Positions 1 through 9,118 of a DNA stretch of 64,000 bases are shown here, piece after piece. Made by a program: the position numbers and the translations under genes. The notes beneath the pieces are model-generated. The model ran no database searches. It was not told the origin of the DNA and saw only the letters and a program-made list of their open reading frames with translations. How positions within the stretch are numbered: position 1 is the first letter of the stretch; each line of letters starts with the position of its first letter. This DNA comes from Bradyrhizobium iriomotense. GTDB lineage: Bacteria > Pseudomonadota > Alphaproteobacteria > Rhizobiales > Xanthobacteraceae. Location: contig NZ_BSOW01000006.1 of the NCBI RefSeq assembly GCF_030160715.1, forward strand, positions 270,547 to 334,546, written 5' to 3'.

Positions 1-996
1 CCCAAGCGCGCCAAGGCGGCCAAGAAGCAGGGGCTGGTCCGCGGCATCGGCCTTGCGAGCTATGTCGAGATCTGCGGCGTGATGGGAGAAGAGACCGCCA
101 ATGTGCGGCTCGATCCCAACGGTGACGTCACCGTCCTGATCGGCACGCAATCGAGCGGGCAGGGCCACCAGACGGCTTACGCCCAGATCGTCGCCGAGCA
201 GTTCGGCCTGCCGCCGGAGCGCGTGCATATCCGCCAGGGTGACACCGACGAGATCGCGACGGGCTTGGGCACCGGCGGCTCGGCCTCGATCCCGACAGGC
301 GGCGTCTGCGTGGAACGTGCTACGGGCGAGCTGGGCAAGAAGCTGAAGGAGGTCGCGGCGCAGGCGCTGGAGGCAAGTGCAGGTGACCTCGAGATTTCGG
401 CCGGCGCGATCCGCATCGCCGGCACCGACCGCACGATCTCCTTTGCCGATCTTGCCAAGCGACCCGGCGCCGATCCCTCGAAGATGAACGGCAGCGCGAC
501 CTTCGCCAGTGCCGACGGCACTTATCCCAACGGCACGCATCTGGCGGAGGTCGAGATCGATCCGGCCACCGGCACGATCAAGATCGTCAACTACGTGATC
601 GTCGACGATTTCGGCAAGACGCTCAATCCGCTCCTGCTCGCCGGCCAGGTGCATGGCGGCGCCATGCAGGGCATCGGCCAGGCGCTGATGGAGCAGGTGA
701 TCTATGGCGCGGGTGACGGCCAGCTCGTCACCGGCACCTATATGGACTACGCGCTGCCGCGCGCTGCCGACGGCCCGGCCTTCGTGTTCGAGACCCACAA
801 CGTGCCCTGCAAGACCAACCCGCTGGGCGTGAAGGGCGCGGGCGAGGCCGGCGCAATCGGTTCGTGCCCTGCCATCGTCAACGCCATCGTCGAGGGCCTC
901 TGGCGCGAATACAAGATCGACCACATCGACATGCCGGCAACGCCCGAGCGGGTGTGGATCGCGATCAACGAGCACCACCGCCGTCACAGCCTCTAA
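1..996 (+). CDS. Xanthine dehydrogenase/CoxL-family molybdopterin-binding large subunit (3' part)
   Basis: This is the C-terminal ~331 residues of a molybdenum hydroxylase large subunit; the reading frame is open from base 1, so the start lies outside the window. Such subunits bind the molybdopterin cytosine dinucleotide cofactor and hydroxylate aldehydes, purines, aromatics or CO together with an FAD and a [2Fe-2S] subunit. Visible family signatures are GQGHQTAYAQIVAEQFG, the GTGGSAS loop and, near the end, GVKGAGEAGAIGS, which carries the conserved active-site glutamate. The FAD and FeS subunits are not in the window. The substrate cannot be told from this fragment. The stop codon merges with the first bases of an intergenic repeat. 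Confidence 0.9.
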   Translation, partial: PKRAKAAKKQGLVRGIGLASYVEICGVMGEETANVRLDPNGDVTVLIGTQSSGQGHQTAYAQIVAEQFGLPPERVHIRQGDTDEIATGLGTGGSASIPTGGVCVERATGELGKKLKEVAAQALEASAGDLEISAGAIRIAGTDRTISFADLAKRPGADPSKMNGSATFASADGTYPNGTHLAEVEIDPATGTIKIVNYVIVDDFGKTLNPLLLAGQVHGGAMQGIGQALMEQVIYGAGDGQLVTGTYMDYALPRAADGPAFVFETHNVPCKTNPLGVKGAGEAGAIGSCPAIVNAIVEGLWREYKIDHIDMPATPERVWIAINEHHRRHSL

Positions 997-1117
997 AGCA
1001 TGATCCGGACCCTAAGGGCCGCGTTAGCGCAAAGCGTGACGCGGTTTTCCGGAAAGATCATGCGCAAACAACAACCTAAAGCGCGATGACGATTTATCCA
1101 ATCTCATCGCGCTTTAG
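995..1117. repeat. Composite intergenic palindromic repeat, copy 1
   Basis: Two inverted-repeat modules lie side by side. The first has arms GCATGATCCGGA and TCCGGAAAGATCATGC; the second has arms AAAGCGCGATGA and TCATCGCGCTTTA around a short AT-rich loop. The same two modules recur in reversed order and orientation at 14980-15084, and the second module's right arm recurs alone near 15299-15322. This is a dispersed, apparently non-coding family of the kind common between Bradyrhizobium genes. Confidence 0.7.
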
Positions 1118-1239
1118 CGTGATCTCCGCACGCGGGAATAAAAGCCCGCGGCGGGGTTCTATTCAGGGATGGGCCATGCCTCCCACGATGCGGAGCATGG
1201 CCCTCTCTCGAAATGTCTGCGAGCCCGGAGAAATACCAG

Positions 1240-1689
1240 ATGAAACGGACGATTATTGTCGTGGGCACCTTGTTGCTGGGTGCCGGCGCCGTGGTGGCGC
1301 AGCAGGAGGTCGCGGTTCAGCAGGACAATCTGATGCGCTCGCAGGCCAAGAGCATGTACGGCGTCATCCTGAAGATGACCAAGGGCGAGATCCCCTATAA
1401 CCAGAAGGCCGTCGACGAGGCGCTGACCAGCCTCGAAGCCGACGTCGCCAAGATCGCCAAGACCTTCGAGGTCAATCCCAAGCAGGACGTGGTGAACGCG
1501 ACCTACGGCGCCTCGCAAAAGGTCTGGCAGAACAAGGCCGATTTCGACTCCAAGATCCCGCCGGTGCAGAAGGCGATCGCGGACGTCAAGGGCAAGATTC
1601 ATAACGTCGCGACCCTGAAGGCCGCCTACACCAGCATCAACGACCGCTGCACCGACTGCCACGAAACCTATCGCGTCAAGCTGAAGTAG
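1240..1689 (+). CDS. Class II (c556/c'-type) cytochrome c
   Basis: Secreted monohaem cytochrome c of about 149 residues. It begins with a signal peptide (MKRTIIVVGTLLLGAGAVVAQ) and ends with the haem-attachment motif CTDCH about ten residues from the C terminus, the arrangement of four-helix-bundle cytochromes c' and c556. The conserved N-terminal helix contains QDNLMRSQAKSM, whose Met could be the sixth haem ligand. The start at 1240 is preferred over an in-frame ATG at 1213 because GGAG lies about nine bases upstream and the signal peptide begins there. It probably shuttles electrons in the periplasm; the partner is unknown. It stands alone between repeats. Confidence 0.85.
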   Translation: MKRTIIVVGTLLLGAGAVVAQQEVAVQQDNLMRSQAKSMYGVILKMTKGEIPYNQKAVDEALTSLEADVAKIAKTFEVNPKQDVVNATYGASQKVWQNKADFDSKIPPVQKAIADVKGKIHNVATLKAAYTSINDRCTDCHETYRVKLK

Positions 1690-2016
1690 CGGGGCGGCTC
1701 CTTTCGCGACGACAGAGCTGGTAGCCCGGATGAACGAAGCGATATCCGGGGCAGGTGTCCCCGCATGTCGCTTCGCTCATGCGGGCTACGACTCCGTGCC
1801 AATCCGTGGTGGACCTCGCCAAGACGCAACAGAGAAAATCTGTCAGCCGAGCCTGACCGATCGCTGCCATGGCGCCGTGTATGGGTTATCCTCAATTTGA
1901 GCCGCCGCGACGTTGACGTGAATCGTTGGATGCCGGCGCATCCAACTCCTGACTGCTTTCGATTGCAGGATTCCAGCGTACGGCGAGGATCCGAATCCAA
2001 AACAGCGAGACAGGCC
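1690..2016. other. Intergenic region upstream of the cystathionine gamma-synthase-family gene
   Basis: A 327-base gap. Its first third is the palindromic repeat at 1721-1789. An open frame in phase with the downstream gene runs back through it, but that extension crosses the repeat and shows no protein-family resemblance, so I treat it as non-coding. The remainder presumably holds the promoter of the gene starting at 2017; I could not single out one convincing -35/-10 pair. Confidence 0.5.
1721..1789. repeat. 69-bp imperfect palindrome (GTAGCCCGGATG family)
   Basis: The left arm begins GTAGCCCGGATGAACGAAGC and the right arm ends GCTTCGCTCATGCGGGCTAC. The arms pair over nearly their whole length with a few mismatches around a short GCAGGTGT centre, so the RNA would form a long hairpin. 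A related arm pair built on GGATGGAGCGTAGCGATATCC occurs at 17550-17709. It could act as a weak terminator or be a miniature mobile repeat; nothing here decides. Confidence 0.65.
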
Positions 2017-3300
2017 ATGGCAAAACCGTTCCCGTCCAAGACCCATATCGGCAACCATATGCTGCATCCCGAAACCTTGATGCTGACCTATGGCTATGAT
2101 CCGCAACTGTCGGAAGGCGCCATCAAGCCGCCGGTGTTTTTGACCTCGACCTTCGTGTTCAGGACGGCCGAGGACGGTCAGGACTTCTTCGATTTCGTCT
2201 CCGGCCGGCGCGAGCCCCCGGAAGGGATGGGCGCGGGCCTCGTCTATTCGCGGTTCAATCATCCCAACAGCGAGATCGTCGAGGACCGCCTTTCGGTGTA
2301 TGAGCGCACCGAGAGCTGCGCGCTGTTTTCATCCGGCATGGCCGCGATCTCGACGACGATCCTCGCCTTCATCCGGCCGGGCGACGTCATTCTGCACTCC
2401 CAGCCGCTTTATGGCGGGACGGAAACGCTGCTGACGAACACGCTTGCGCGCCTCTCGATCAGCGCCGTCGGCTTTGCCGATGGCATCGACGAGGCCGCGG
2501 TCAAGCAGGCCTCCGAGGAGGCCATGCGCAAGGGCCGCGTGGCGATGATCATCATCGAAACCCCGGCCAATCCGACCAATGGCCTCGTCGATATCGCGAT
2601 GATCCGCCGCGTTGCCGATGCGATCGGCAAGGCCCAGGGACACACGCCGATCATCGCCTGCGACAACACGCTGCTCGGGCCCGTGTTTCAGCGGCCGATC
2701 GAGCATGGTGCTGATATTTCCCTGTACTCGCTGACCAAATATGTCGGCGGTCATTCCGACCTGATTGCCGGGGCCGCGCTCGGCTCAAAGGCAATCATGA
2801 AGGGCATCAAGGCGCTGCGGGGTGCCATTGGCACGCAACTGGACCCGCATTCGTGCTGGATGATAAGCCGGTCTCTGGAGACGCTGAGCATCCGCATGGA
2901 GAAGGCCGACGGCAATGCGCGGCTCGTGGCCGACTTCCTGCGCGACCACCCCAAGGTGGCGAAGGTTCACTACCTAGGTCACCACGAAGAGACGTCGCCG
3001 GCCGGACGCGTGTTCGCAAGGCAGTGCCTCGGTGCGGGATCGACATTCTCTTTCGACATCGTCGGCGGCAAGGAAGCGGCCGTGAAATTCCTCAACGCGC
3101 TGCAGATCCTCAAGCTGGCGGTGAGCCTGGGTGGAACGGAGTCGCTTGCGAGCCTGCCTGCGACCATGACCCATTCCGGCGTTCCCGCCGACATCCGTCA
3201 AAAGATCGGCGTTCTGGAGTCCACGATCCGGCTCTCCATCGGCATCGAAAACCCCTCGGATCTGATCGCGGACCTCGCGCAGGCGTTAAGTGTGGCTTAA
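2017..3300 (+). CDS. Cystathionine gamma-synthase-family PLP enzyme
   Basis: A 427-residue PLP enzyme of the Cys/Met-metabolism family (cystathionine gamma-synthase, methionine gamma-lyase, O-acetylhomoserine sulfhydrylase). Visible are the YSRFNHPN phosphate-binding motif, the SSGMAAI segment and the Schiff-base lysine Lys241 in [11 protein letters not shown]; the C-terminal part ends with the usual SLGGTESL and RLSIGIE motifs. Length is normal for the family. I start at ATG 2017 because homology begins there; the 84-residue upstream extension runs through a repeat. Whether it makes or breaks cystathionine or methionine cannot be resolved by eye. No sulfur-metabolism partner is adjacent. The stop codon overlaps a TTAA-N7-TTAA motif (3286-3300). 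Confidence 0.85.
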   Translation: MAKPFPSKTHIGNHMLHPETLMLTYGYDPQLSEGAIKPPVFLTSTFVFRTAEDGQDFFDFVSGRREPPEGMGAGLVYSRFNHPNSEIVEDRLSVYERTESCALFSSGMAAISTTILAFIRPGDVILHSQPLYGGTETLLTNTLARLSISAVGFADGIDEAAVKQASEEAMRKGRVAMIIIETPANPTNGLVDIAMIRRVADAIGKAQGHTPIIACDNTLLGPVFQRPIEHGADISLYSLTKYVGGHSDLIAGAALGSKAIMKGIKALRGAIGTQLDPHSCWMISRSLETLSIRMEKADGNARLVADFLRDHPKVAKVHYLGHHEETSPAGRVFARQCLGAGSTFSFDIVGGKEAAVKFLNALQILKLAVSLGGTESLASLPATMTHSGVPADIRQKIGVLESTIRLSIGIENPSDLIADLAQALSVA

Positions 3301-3431
3301 GGAAGCTTGGACGTGAGCGCAGCGGTGGGACGCTGATGGGCTCGAACGGGTCTGCACAGTCAGCGCGTGATTAACCCTGACTTGATCATCTGCACCGAGA
3401 GTGCCGGGCGGACGCCGGATAAGCGTCGTTT

Positions 3432-3447
3432 TGTGACTAAGATCACA
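3432..3447. promoter_or_regulatory. CRP/FNR-type palindrome TGTGA-N6-TCACA upstream of the first caspase gene
   Basis: The sequence TGTGACTAAGATCACA is a perfect inverted repeat of the classic CRP half-site with the usual six-base spacer. It sits 65 bases before the GTG start of the caspase gene at 3513. Two related palindromes precede the third caspase gene (17477-17519). Bradyrhizobium encodes many CRP/FNR-family regulators; which one might bind is unknown. The motif is seen; its function is inferred. Confidence 0.55.
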
Positions 3448-3512
3448 GAGCGAATATTGCTTTTCGGCACGCTGTATCTAGTCTGCCAGATTGCAATCCT
3501 GGGGGGACTGCA

Positions 3513-5363
3513 GTGAGTCGTTTTGGTCTTTTTGTTTTATCGATATTTGCCGTCTTGCTGGGATGCGGCTCGGCCCATGCCGAGAAGCGCGTTGCGCTGG
3601 TGATCGGCAATTCGGCCTACAAGAACGTGCCGCGGCTTGCCAACCCGGTCAACGATGCCGGGCTGGTCGGCGGCATGCTGAAGAAGGTCGGCTTCGACGT
3701 CGTCGATGTCAAGCAGGACCTCGGCGGGGCCGAGATGCGCAGGACGCTGCGCGAGTTCGGCAGCAAGAGCCGCGATGCGGACGTTGCGGTCGTCTACTAT
3801 GCCGGCCACGGCATGGAGGTGGACGGCAACAACTACCTGATCCCTACCGATGCCCTGCTGGAGACCGACACCGACGTCTACGACGAGGCGTTCCCGCTCG
3901 ATCGGGTGCTGGTCAGCATCGAGTCGGCAAAACAGCTTCGTCTCGTCATCCTGGACGCCTGCCGCGACAATCCTTTCGCCAAGACCATGAAGCGCACGGT
4001 TGCCTCGCGCGCGATCGGGCGCGGGCTCGCCAAGGTAGAGCCGACCAGCCCGAACACCATGATTGCTTTCGCCGCCAAGGCCGGATCGACGGCTTCCGAC
4101 GGCGATTCCAGGAACAGCCCGTTTGCAGTGGCTCTGTCCGATCATCTGCCAAAGCCGGGGCTCGATCTGCGCAAAGCCTTCGGCTTCGTGCGCGACGATG
4201 TGCTGAAGACGACCAGCTACAAGCAGGAGCCGTACGTCTATGGTTCTTTGGGCGGCGATGATGTGTCGCTGGTGCCGGTCAAGCCGGTAGCTGCGCCGGG
4301 TCCGCAGGCCAATCCCCAGGACAGCGTGCGGCGGGACTATGAGCTGGCGCTCCAGATCGCCACCCGAGAGGTCTGGACGGCATTCCTCGCGCAATATCCG
4401 GACGGGTTCTACGCAAGCCTCGCCAAGGGGCAGTTGAGCAGGATTGCCGCCGAGGAAGCGCGTGCTGCCGCCGCGGACAAGGCACGGCAGGCCGAAGAAG
4501 AGAAGGCTCGGCTAGCGACCGAACGCGCCCAGAAGGCCGAGCAGGAGAAGGCCGCTGCCGCGGCCAAGGCGGCCGAGGACGCCCGGCTTGCTGCTGAAAA
4601 GGCCAAGCAGATCGAGGAAGCCAAGGCAGCGGCCGCTGAGCAGCGCCGGAAGGAAGCCGAAGCCTCGGCTGCGAAGGCGCTCGCGGAGAAGCAGGCCGCC
4701 GAAAAGGCCAAGGCGGACCTTCAGGCCAAGCTGGCGGCGGAATCGGCCGCAAAGCAGGCCGCTGCCGAGAGGGCTGTCCAGCAGCCGGCCTCTGAGACGC
4801 AGTCTGCTGCTGAGACCCAGAAGGTCGCGGCGCTTGCTGCTCCGCCGACCTCAAGCCTGTCCCCGGCCGAACTGGCAAAGTCCGTGCAGTCGGAACTGCG
4901 GCGCGTCGGCTGTTTGACGTCATCCACCGATGGCGAGTGGAACGCGACCTCGCAGCGCTCGCTGACGCAATTCAACAAATATGCCGGCACCAAGTTTGAT
5001 GTGAAGCTCGCGAGCATTGATGCACTGGACGCGCTGAAAGCAAAGCAGGGACGCGTCTGCCCGCTGATCTGCGAGCGCGGCTTCAAGGCGGATGGCGACA
5101 ATTGCGCGAAGATCACCTGCCGCGCCGGCTACCGGGTGAATGACGACAACGAGTGCGAGAAGGTTCAGGACAAGAAGCCCATCGCGACCCGCGATGACTC
5201 CAAGCCGCGAGACGACGAGAGGAAGAAGGTCGAGTCCGCGCCGGCGAAGCCGCAGGCGACGGGCCAGATCTATTGCGACAGTAGGGGCTGCCGTCCAGTT
5301 CAGAAGGGCTGTCGAGTTGAAGTCGCGATTGGGCAGGTAGGGCACCGCGAAGTCTGTAACTGA
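3513..5363 (+). CDS. Secreted caspase-like (peptidase C14) protein, tandem copy A
   Basis: A 616-residue protein with a signal peptide (cleavage after AHA, about residue 23) and a C14 caspase domain over about residues 24-250. The His/Cys dyad is present: His99 in YYAGHG and Cys150 in LDACRDNPF. Then comes a long Ala/Glu/Lys-rich coiled coil (about 310-430), a peptidoglycan-binding-like segment (ELAKSVQSELRRVGCL, about 450-510) and a Cys-rich tail with two CERGF/CRAGY-type EGF-like units. The protein should act in the periplasm or at the cell wall; its substrate is unknown. It starts at GTG with GGGGGGA just upstream. The next gene is its paralogue, 98 bases downstream, and a CRP-type site lies upstream. 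Confidence 0.88.
   Translation: MSRFGLFVLSIFAVLLGCGSAHAEKRVALVIGNSAYKNVPRLANPVNDAGLVGGMLKKVGFDVVDVKQDLGGAEMRRTLREFGSKSRDADVAVVYYAGHGMEVDGNNYLIPTDALLETDTDVYDEAFPLDRVLVSIESAKQLRLVILDACRDNPFAKTMKRTVASRAIGRGLAKVEPTSPNTMIAFAAKAGSTASDGDSRNSPFAVALSDHLPKPGLDLRKAFGFVRDDVLKTTSYKQEPYVYGSLGGDDVSLVPVKPVAAPGPQANPQDSVRRDYELALQIATREVWTAFLAQYPDGFYASLAKGQLSRIAAEEARAAAADKARQAEEEKARLATERAQKAEQEKAAAAAKAAEDARLAAEKAKQIEEAKAAAAEQRRKEAEASAAKALAEKQAAEKAKADLQAKLAAESAAKQAAAERAVQQPASETQSAAETQKVAALAAPPTSSLSPAELAKSVQSELRRVGCLTSSTDGEWNATSQRSLTQFNKYAGTKFDVKLASIDALDALKAKQGRVCPLICERGFKADGDNCAKITCRAGYRVNDDNECEKVQDKKPIATRDDSKPRDDERKKVESAPAKPQATGQIYCDSRGCRPVQKGCRVEVAIGQVGHREVCN
5108..5276 (+). repeat. 169-bp segment identical to 7084-7252
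   Basis: Read base by base, this stretch in the 3' part of caspase copy A is identical to 7084-7252 in copy B, a constant offset of 1976 bases. Flanking coding sequence has diverged (for example around 3600-3720 versus 5550-5670). It encodes the Cys-rich tail and the following charged linker. Recent gene conversion or strong local constraint would explain it. Confidence 0.85.
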
Positions 5364-5461
5364 AGACGAGCGTCGGGCGAGGAAACTTCGAGCGGTACAT
5401 GCATCTTCGCGACTGGCGGAACACTCCGTATGCTCTCATCGCGTTGTGATTTGAGGCTGAA

Positions 5462-7369
5462 ATGGGTGCGCTTCGGCTAATTGCCTTATTGATATTTGCG
5501 GTCTGGCTGGGCAGCAGCTCGGCCCACGCCGAGAAGCGCGTTGCCTTGGTCATCGGCAACTCCGCTTACAAGACCGTGCCGAAACTCTCCAATCCCGTGA
5601 ACGACGCCGCACTGGTCGGCGGCATGTTCAGGAAGGCGGGTTTCGAGACCGTAGATGTCAAACTGGATCTTAGCGTCGTCGACATGCGCAAGGCGCTGCG
5701 CGAGTTCGGCAGCAAGGCGCGCGATGCCGATGTCGCCGTCATCTACTACGCGGGCCATGGCATCGAGCTGGACGGCAACAATTACCTGATCCCGACCGAT
5801 GCCGCCCTGGAGACCGACACCGACGTCTTCGACGAGGCTTTTCCGCTCGATCGCGTGCTGTTTGCCATCGAGCCGGCCAAGCAACTGCGCCTTGTCATTC
5901 TCGACGCCTGCCGCGACAATCCATTCGCCAAAACGATGAAGCGCACGGTGGCCTCGCGCGCGATCGGGCGCGGGCTGGCCAAGGTCGAGCCGACCAGCCC
6001 GAACACTATGATTGCATTCGCGGCCAAGGCGGGATCGACCGCGTCGGACGGTGACGCGAAGAACAGTCCGTTCGCAACGGCGCTCGTCGATCGTCTTCCC
6101 ACGCCGGGGCTCGACCTGCGCAAGGCGTTCGGCTTCGTGCGCGACGATGTCTTGAAGAACACCGGCTACAAGCAGGAGCCGTACGTCTATGGCTCTTTGG
6201 GTGGCGATGACGTGTCGCTGGTTCCGGCCAAGCCGGCAGTAGCGCCGGGCCCGCAGGCCAATCCCCAGGACAGCGTGCGCCGGGACTATGAGCTCGCGCT
6301 CCAGGCGGGAAATCGAGACGCATGGGAAGCATTCCTACAGGCTTACCCGGACGGCTTCTATGCCGGCCTCGCCCGCGCGCAACTGAAGAACGTCGCAGCC
6401 GAAGAGGCGCGCGCAGCCGCGGCTGCGAAGGCACGCCAGGCTGAAGACGAAAAGGCGAGGCTCGCAGCCGAGCGTGCGAACAAGGCCGAGCAGGAGAGGG
6501 CGGCGGCCGCCGCCAAGGCCGCCGAGGACGCCCGGCTTGCTGCTGAAAAGGCCAAGCAGATCGAGGAGGCGAAAGCTGCGGCGGCCGAACAGCGCCGGAA
6601 GGAAGCCGAGGCCGCAACGGCAAAGGCACTGGCGGATAAGCAGGCTGCCGAAAAGGCCAGGGCGGACCTTCTGGCCAAGCAAGCGGCCGACAAGCTGGCG
6701 GCGGAGGCGTCCGCAAAGCAGGCCGGCGAAAAGGCTGCTGCCGAGAGGGCTGTCCAGCAGCCGGCCTCTGAGACGCAGTCTGCCGCCGAGACCCAGAAGG
6801 TGGCGGCGCTTGCCGCTCCGCCGGCGTCAACCCTGTCCGCGGCCGAGCTGGCGAAGTCGGTGCAGTCGGAGTTGCGGCGCGTCGGCTGTCTGACATCATC
6901 CGGCGATGGCGACTGGAATGCAGCCTCGCAGCGCTCGCTGATGCAGTTCAACAAATATGCCGGGACGAAGTTCGACGCGAAGCTCGCGAGCATCGATGCG
7001 CTGGACGCGCTGAAGGCGAAGCAGGGGCGAGTCTGTCCGCTGGTCTGCGAGCGCGGCTTCAAGGCGGACGGCGATAATTGCGTGAAGATCACCTGCCGCG
7101 CCGGCTACCGGGTGAATGACGACAACGAGTGCGAGAAGGTTCAGGACAAGAAGCCCATCGCGACCCGCGATGACTCCAAGCCGCGAGACGACGAGAGGAA
7201 GAAGGTCGAGTCCGCGCCGGCGAAGCCGCAGGCGACGGGCCAGATCTATTGCAATAATTCCGGCTGCCGTCCCGTCCGGCACGGCTGTCGCCTTGAAAGC
7301 GTGGGCGGGCAGGCGGGGTATTCGCGGAGCGGAGGCGGCTCCGGCGGTACTGTCGAAGTCTGCAACTGA
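5462..7369 (+). CDS. Secreted caspase-like (peptidase C14) protein, tandem copy B
   Basis: A 635-residue paralogue of the preceding gene with the same architecture: signal peptide (to about residue 23), C14 domain with His99 (YYAGHG) and Cys150 (LDACRDNPF), Ala/Lys/Glu-rich coiled coil (slightly longer, with an extra ADKLAAEASAKQAGEKA block), peptidoglycan-binding-like segment and Cys-rich tail. The C terminus differs, ending in a Gly/Ser-rich stretch before EVCN. ATG 5462 is preceded by TGAGG. No CRP-type palindrome lies in the 98-base gap, so it may be co-transcribed with copy A. Sequence just after both stop codons is also similar, showing that the duplication included the 3' flank. Confidence 0.88.
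   Translation: MGALRLIALLIFAVWLGSSSAHAEKRVALVIGNSAYKTVPKLSNPVNDAALVGGMFRKAGFETVDVKLDLSVVDMRKALREFGSKARDADVAVIYYAGHGIELDGNNYLIPTDAALETDTDVFDEAFPLDRVLFAIEPAKQLRLVILDACRDNPFAKTMKRTVASRAIGRGLAKVEPTSPNTMIAFAAKAGSTASDGDAKNSPFATALVDRLPTPGLDLRKAFGFVRDDVLKNTGYKQEPYVYGSLGGDDVSLVPAKPAVAPGPQANPQDSVRRDYELALQAGNRDAWEAFLQAYPDGFYAGLARAQLKNVAAEEARAAAAAKARQAEDEKARLAAERANKAEQERAAAAAKAAEDARLAAEKAKQIEEAKAAAAEQRRKEAEAATAKALADKQAAEKARADLLAKQAADKLAAEASAKQAGEKAAAERAVQQPASETQSAAETQKVAALAAPPASTLSAAELAKSVQSELRRVGCLTSSGDGDWNAASQRSLMQFNKYAGTKFDAKLASIDALDALKAKQGRVCPLVCERGFKADGDNCVKITCRAGYRVNDDNECEKVQDKKPIATRDDSKPRDDERKKVESAPAKPQATGQIYCNNSGCRPVRHGCRLESVGGQAGYSRSGGGSGGTVEVCN
7084..7252 (+). repeat. 169-bp segment identical to 5108-5276
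   Basis: The second member of the identical pair, in caspase copy B. Identity stops abruptly on both sides (TTGCGTGAAG here versus TTGCGCGAAG before it; TGCAATAATT versus TGCGACAGTA after it), as expected of a conversion tract. Confidence 0.85.
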
Positions 7370-7499
7370 AGACGAGCGCCGGGTGAGGAAGGAAACCTTT
7401 CGGTACATGCATCTTCGTTATTGAGCCTGGCGAATGATGCGGAAGAAACGGAACACGGATTTTATTCCGGTTGGCACAACTTGCTGCGCTTTTGGCTCG

Positions 7500-7835
7500 C
7501 TAAAGCGGGTTTGACGTCCGGCATGCCGAGATGACTGCTGCAGCGGCTTCATTGGCCTGGACGCCCGAGAGCTGCTGCACGAGGCAGACATAGTAGCCCT
7601 TGTTCCTTTCGTTCAACAGAGAGTCTCCGTTGAGAGCGAGCCAGTTGCAGGCGGAGCGAATGTATTGGATGGCCATGGGAGAGCGCGTATCGCGGATGAA
7701 GGACAGCTCGCATTGAGCCTGCTTTTCCATGTCGGACTGTGCGACGGCGAGTCCAGAGGATGAAGCCAGCGCTGCGGCAGCGGCGACTGCTGATACAAGC
7801 GCGAACAGCGGACGAGCCCGTCCTTGGTCGCGCAC
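7500..7835 (-). CDS. Small secreted hypothetical protein
   Basis: Not recognised as a named family. From a GTG at 7835, which has GGAG about six bases upstream, the product is 111 residues with a signal peptide (Arg-rich start, hydrophobic Ala-rich core, cleavage near GLAVAQ). An ATG at 7868 would add 11 residues but lacks a ribosome-binding site. The mature part is helical, with three Cys residues (AQCEL, SACNW, YYVCL) and a fourth near the end (SACRTSNPL), which could form two disulfides in the periplasm. It is transcribed toward the caspase pair. Confidence 0.6.
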   Translation of the reverse strand: MRDQGRARPLFALVSAVAAAAALASSSGLAVAQSDMEKQAQCELSFIRDTRSPMAIQYIRSACNWLALNGDSLLNERNKGYYVCLVQQLSGVQANEAAAAVISACRTSNPL

Positions 7836-8047
7836 GCGTTCTCCAGCTGGCAATCTAAAAAGCCTCATAGGTCAACGGCACCTGTTCGACAAAGCCCATG
7901 AACCGCGGCGCGACGGGCACCGCACGCGAGCCTGTTCCGAAATCTGATAGCTGACGGGGGACGAGTCAAGAAATTGCCATTGGCAGCGACCATATCAGGG
8001 CGAGGCGGGGATGAACCTGATTGGAGTGGAACTGAAAGGACTCGCGA

Positions 8048-8521
8048 ATGGCAAAGAACACGATTTGCCTCTGGTATGACAAGGACGCCGAAGCTGCCGC
8101 CCGCTTCTATGCCGAGACGTTCCCCGATAGCGCCGTAAGCGCCGTCCGCCGTGCGCCCAGTGACTTTCCGTCGGGCAAGGCGGGCGATGTGCTGACGGTC
8201 GAATTCACCGTGGCCGGCATCCCCTGTCTCGGCCTCAACGGCGGTCCGATGTTTAGACACAGCGAAGCCTTCTCGTTCCAGATCGCGACTGACGATCAGG
8301 AGGAGACGGATCGTTATTGGAATGCCATCGTCGGCAATGGCGGGCAGGAAAGCGCGTGCGGCTGGTGCAAGGACAAATGGGGCGTGTCCTGGCAGATCAC
8401 GCCGCGCGTGCTGATGGAGGCGCTCGCGGCCGGCGGCGACGAAGCAAAGCGTGCGTTCCAAGCGATGATGGGCATGACGAAGATCGACGTCGCCGCGATC
8501 AAGGCGGCCCGACGCGGCTGA
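8048..8521 (+). CDS. VOC-family (glyoxalase-fold, PhnB-like) protein
   Basis: A 157-residue single-domain protein of the vicinal-oxygen-chelate superfamily, subgroup PhnB / 3-demethylubiquinone-9 methyltransferase-like. It opens with the typical WYDKDAEAAARFYAETFPDS and later has GLNGGPMFRHSEAFSFQI and CGWCKDKWGVSWQITP, the hallmark stretches of this subgroup. Members are usually of unknown function; the methyltransferase name is historical. AAAGGA lies eight bases before the ATG. It is followed by a DUF1801 gene, a pairing that also fits small cytosolic proteins of unknown role. Confidence 0.85.
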   Translation: MAKNTICLWYDKDAEAAARFYAETFPDSAVSAVRRAPSDFPSGKAGDVLTVEFTVAGIPCLGLNGGPMFRHSEAFSFQIATDDQEETDRYWNAIVGNGGQESACGWCKDKWGVSWQITPRVLMEALAAGGDEAKRAFQAMMGMTKIDVAAIKAARRG

Positions 8522-8640
8522 TCTGCGCTTGCAGCTCGCAGGCCGAGCAGGGCGCTGGTTATCAATTTCGATCAAGCAGGCGATGCGGCCCCGTGGCAAA
8601 CTACGCAGTGGAGTAGGTCAGATCGGCAGTCGAGACTCAC

Positions 8641-9108
8641 ATGTTCCGCGTGACGGCAGACACATTGCAGGCCTATCTCGATTTCGATCCGGAGCGAAAG
8701 CATGATCTGGCCGGCCTTCACAAGCTGATCGTCCAAGCCGCACCCGCCCTCAAGCGCTTCTTCCATAGAGGGACCCCCGCGGGAGAGGCGGGCATGCGCA
8801 TGAAGATGATCGGCTATGGAAAATTTCGCTATGCGATCAAATCCGGGAAGACCACCGAATGGCCGGTGATCGGCGTTGCCCTTCAGAAGAACTACATCAG
8901 CGTGTACGTGGCGGTGACCAGGCAAGGAGCGCCGATCGTACCAAGATATGCGGGAAAACTCGGCGAATTGCGCATGGGCGGAAACAACTTCAGTTTCGAG
9001 AGGTTCGATGAGCTGAAGCCGAATGCGATGTCGCTGCTGTTCGCGGAAGTTGCCGACATCTTCACGTCGGATCCGGAGAACCCTGTTCGATACATGCAGG
9101 GCTCGTGA
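8641..9108 (+). CDS. DUF1801 domain protein
   Basis: A 155-residue cytosolic protein whose pattern fits the DUF1801 (YdhG-like) family: an N-terminal helix with LHKLIVQAAPALKRFF, a central GMRMKMIGYGKFRYAIKSGKTTEWPVIGVALQKNYISVYV and a closing helix. The biochemical function of this fold is not established. It lies 119 bases after the VOC gene on the same strand, and a strong terminator-like hairpin follows its stop. Confidence 0.75.
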   Translation: MFRVTADTLQAYLDFDPERKHDLAGLHKLIVQAAPALKRFFHRGTPAGEAGMRMKMIGYGKFRYAIKSGKTTEWPVIGVALQKNYISVYVAVTRQGAPIVPRYAGKLGELRMGGNNFSFERFDELKPNAMSLLFAEVADIFTSDPENPVRYMQGS

Positions 9109-9118
9109 TGATCGCCTT

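Noticed and set aside
1765..2016. An 84-residue N-terminal extension of the PLP enzyme
   Set aside because: The open frame crosses the palindromic repeat at 1721-1789 and has no family character; homology starts at the ATG at 2017.
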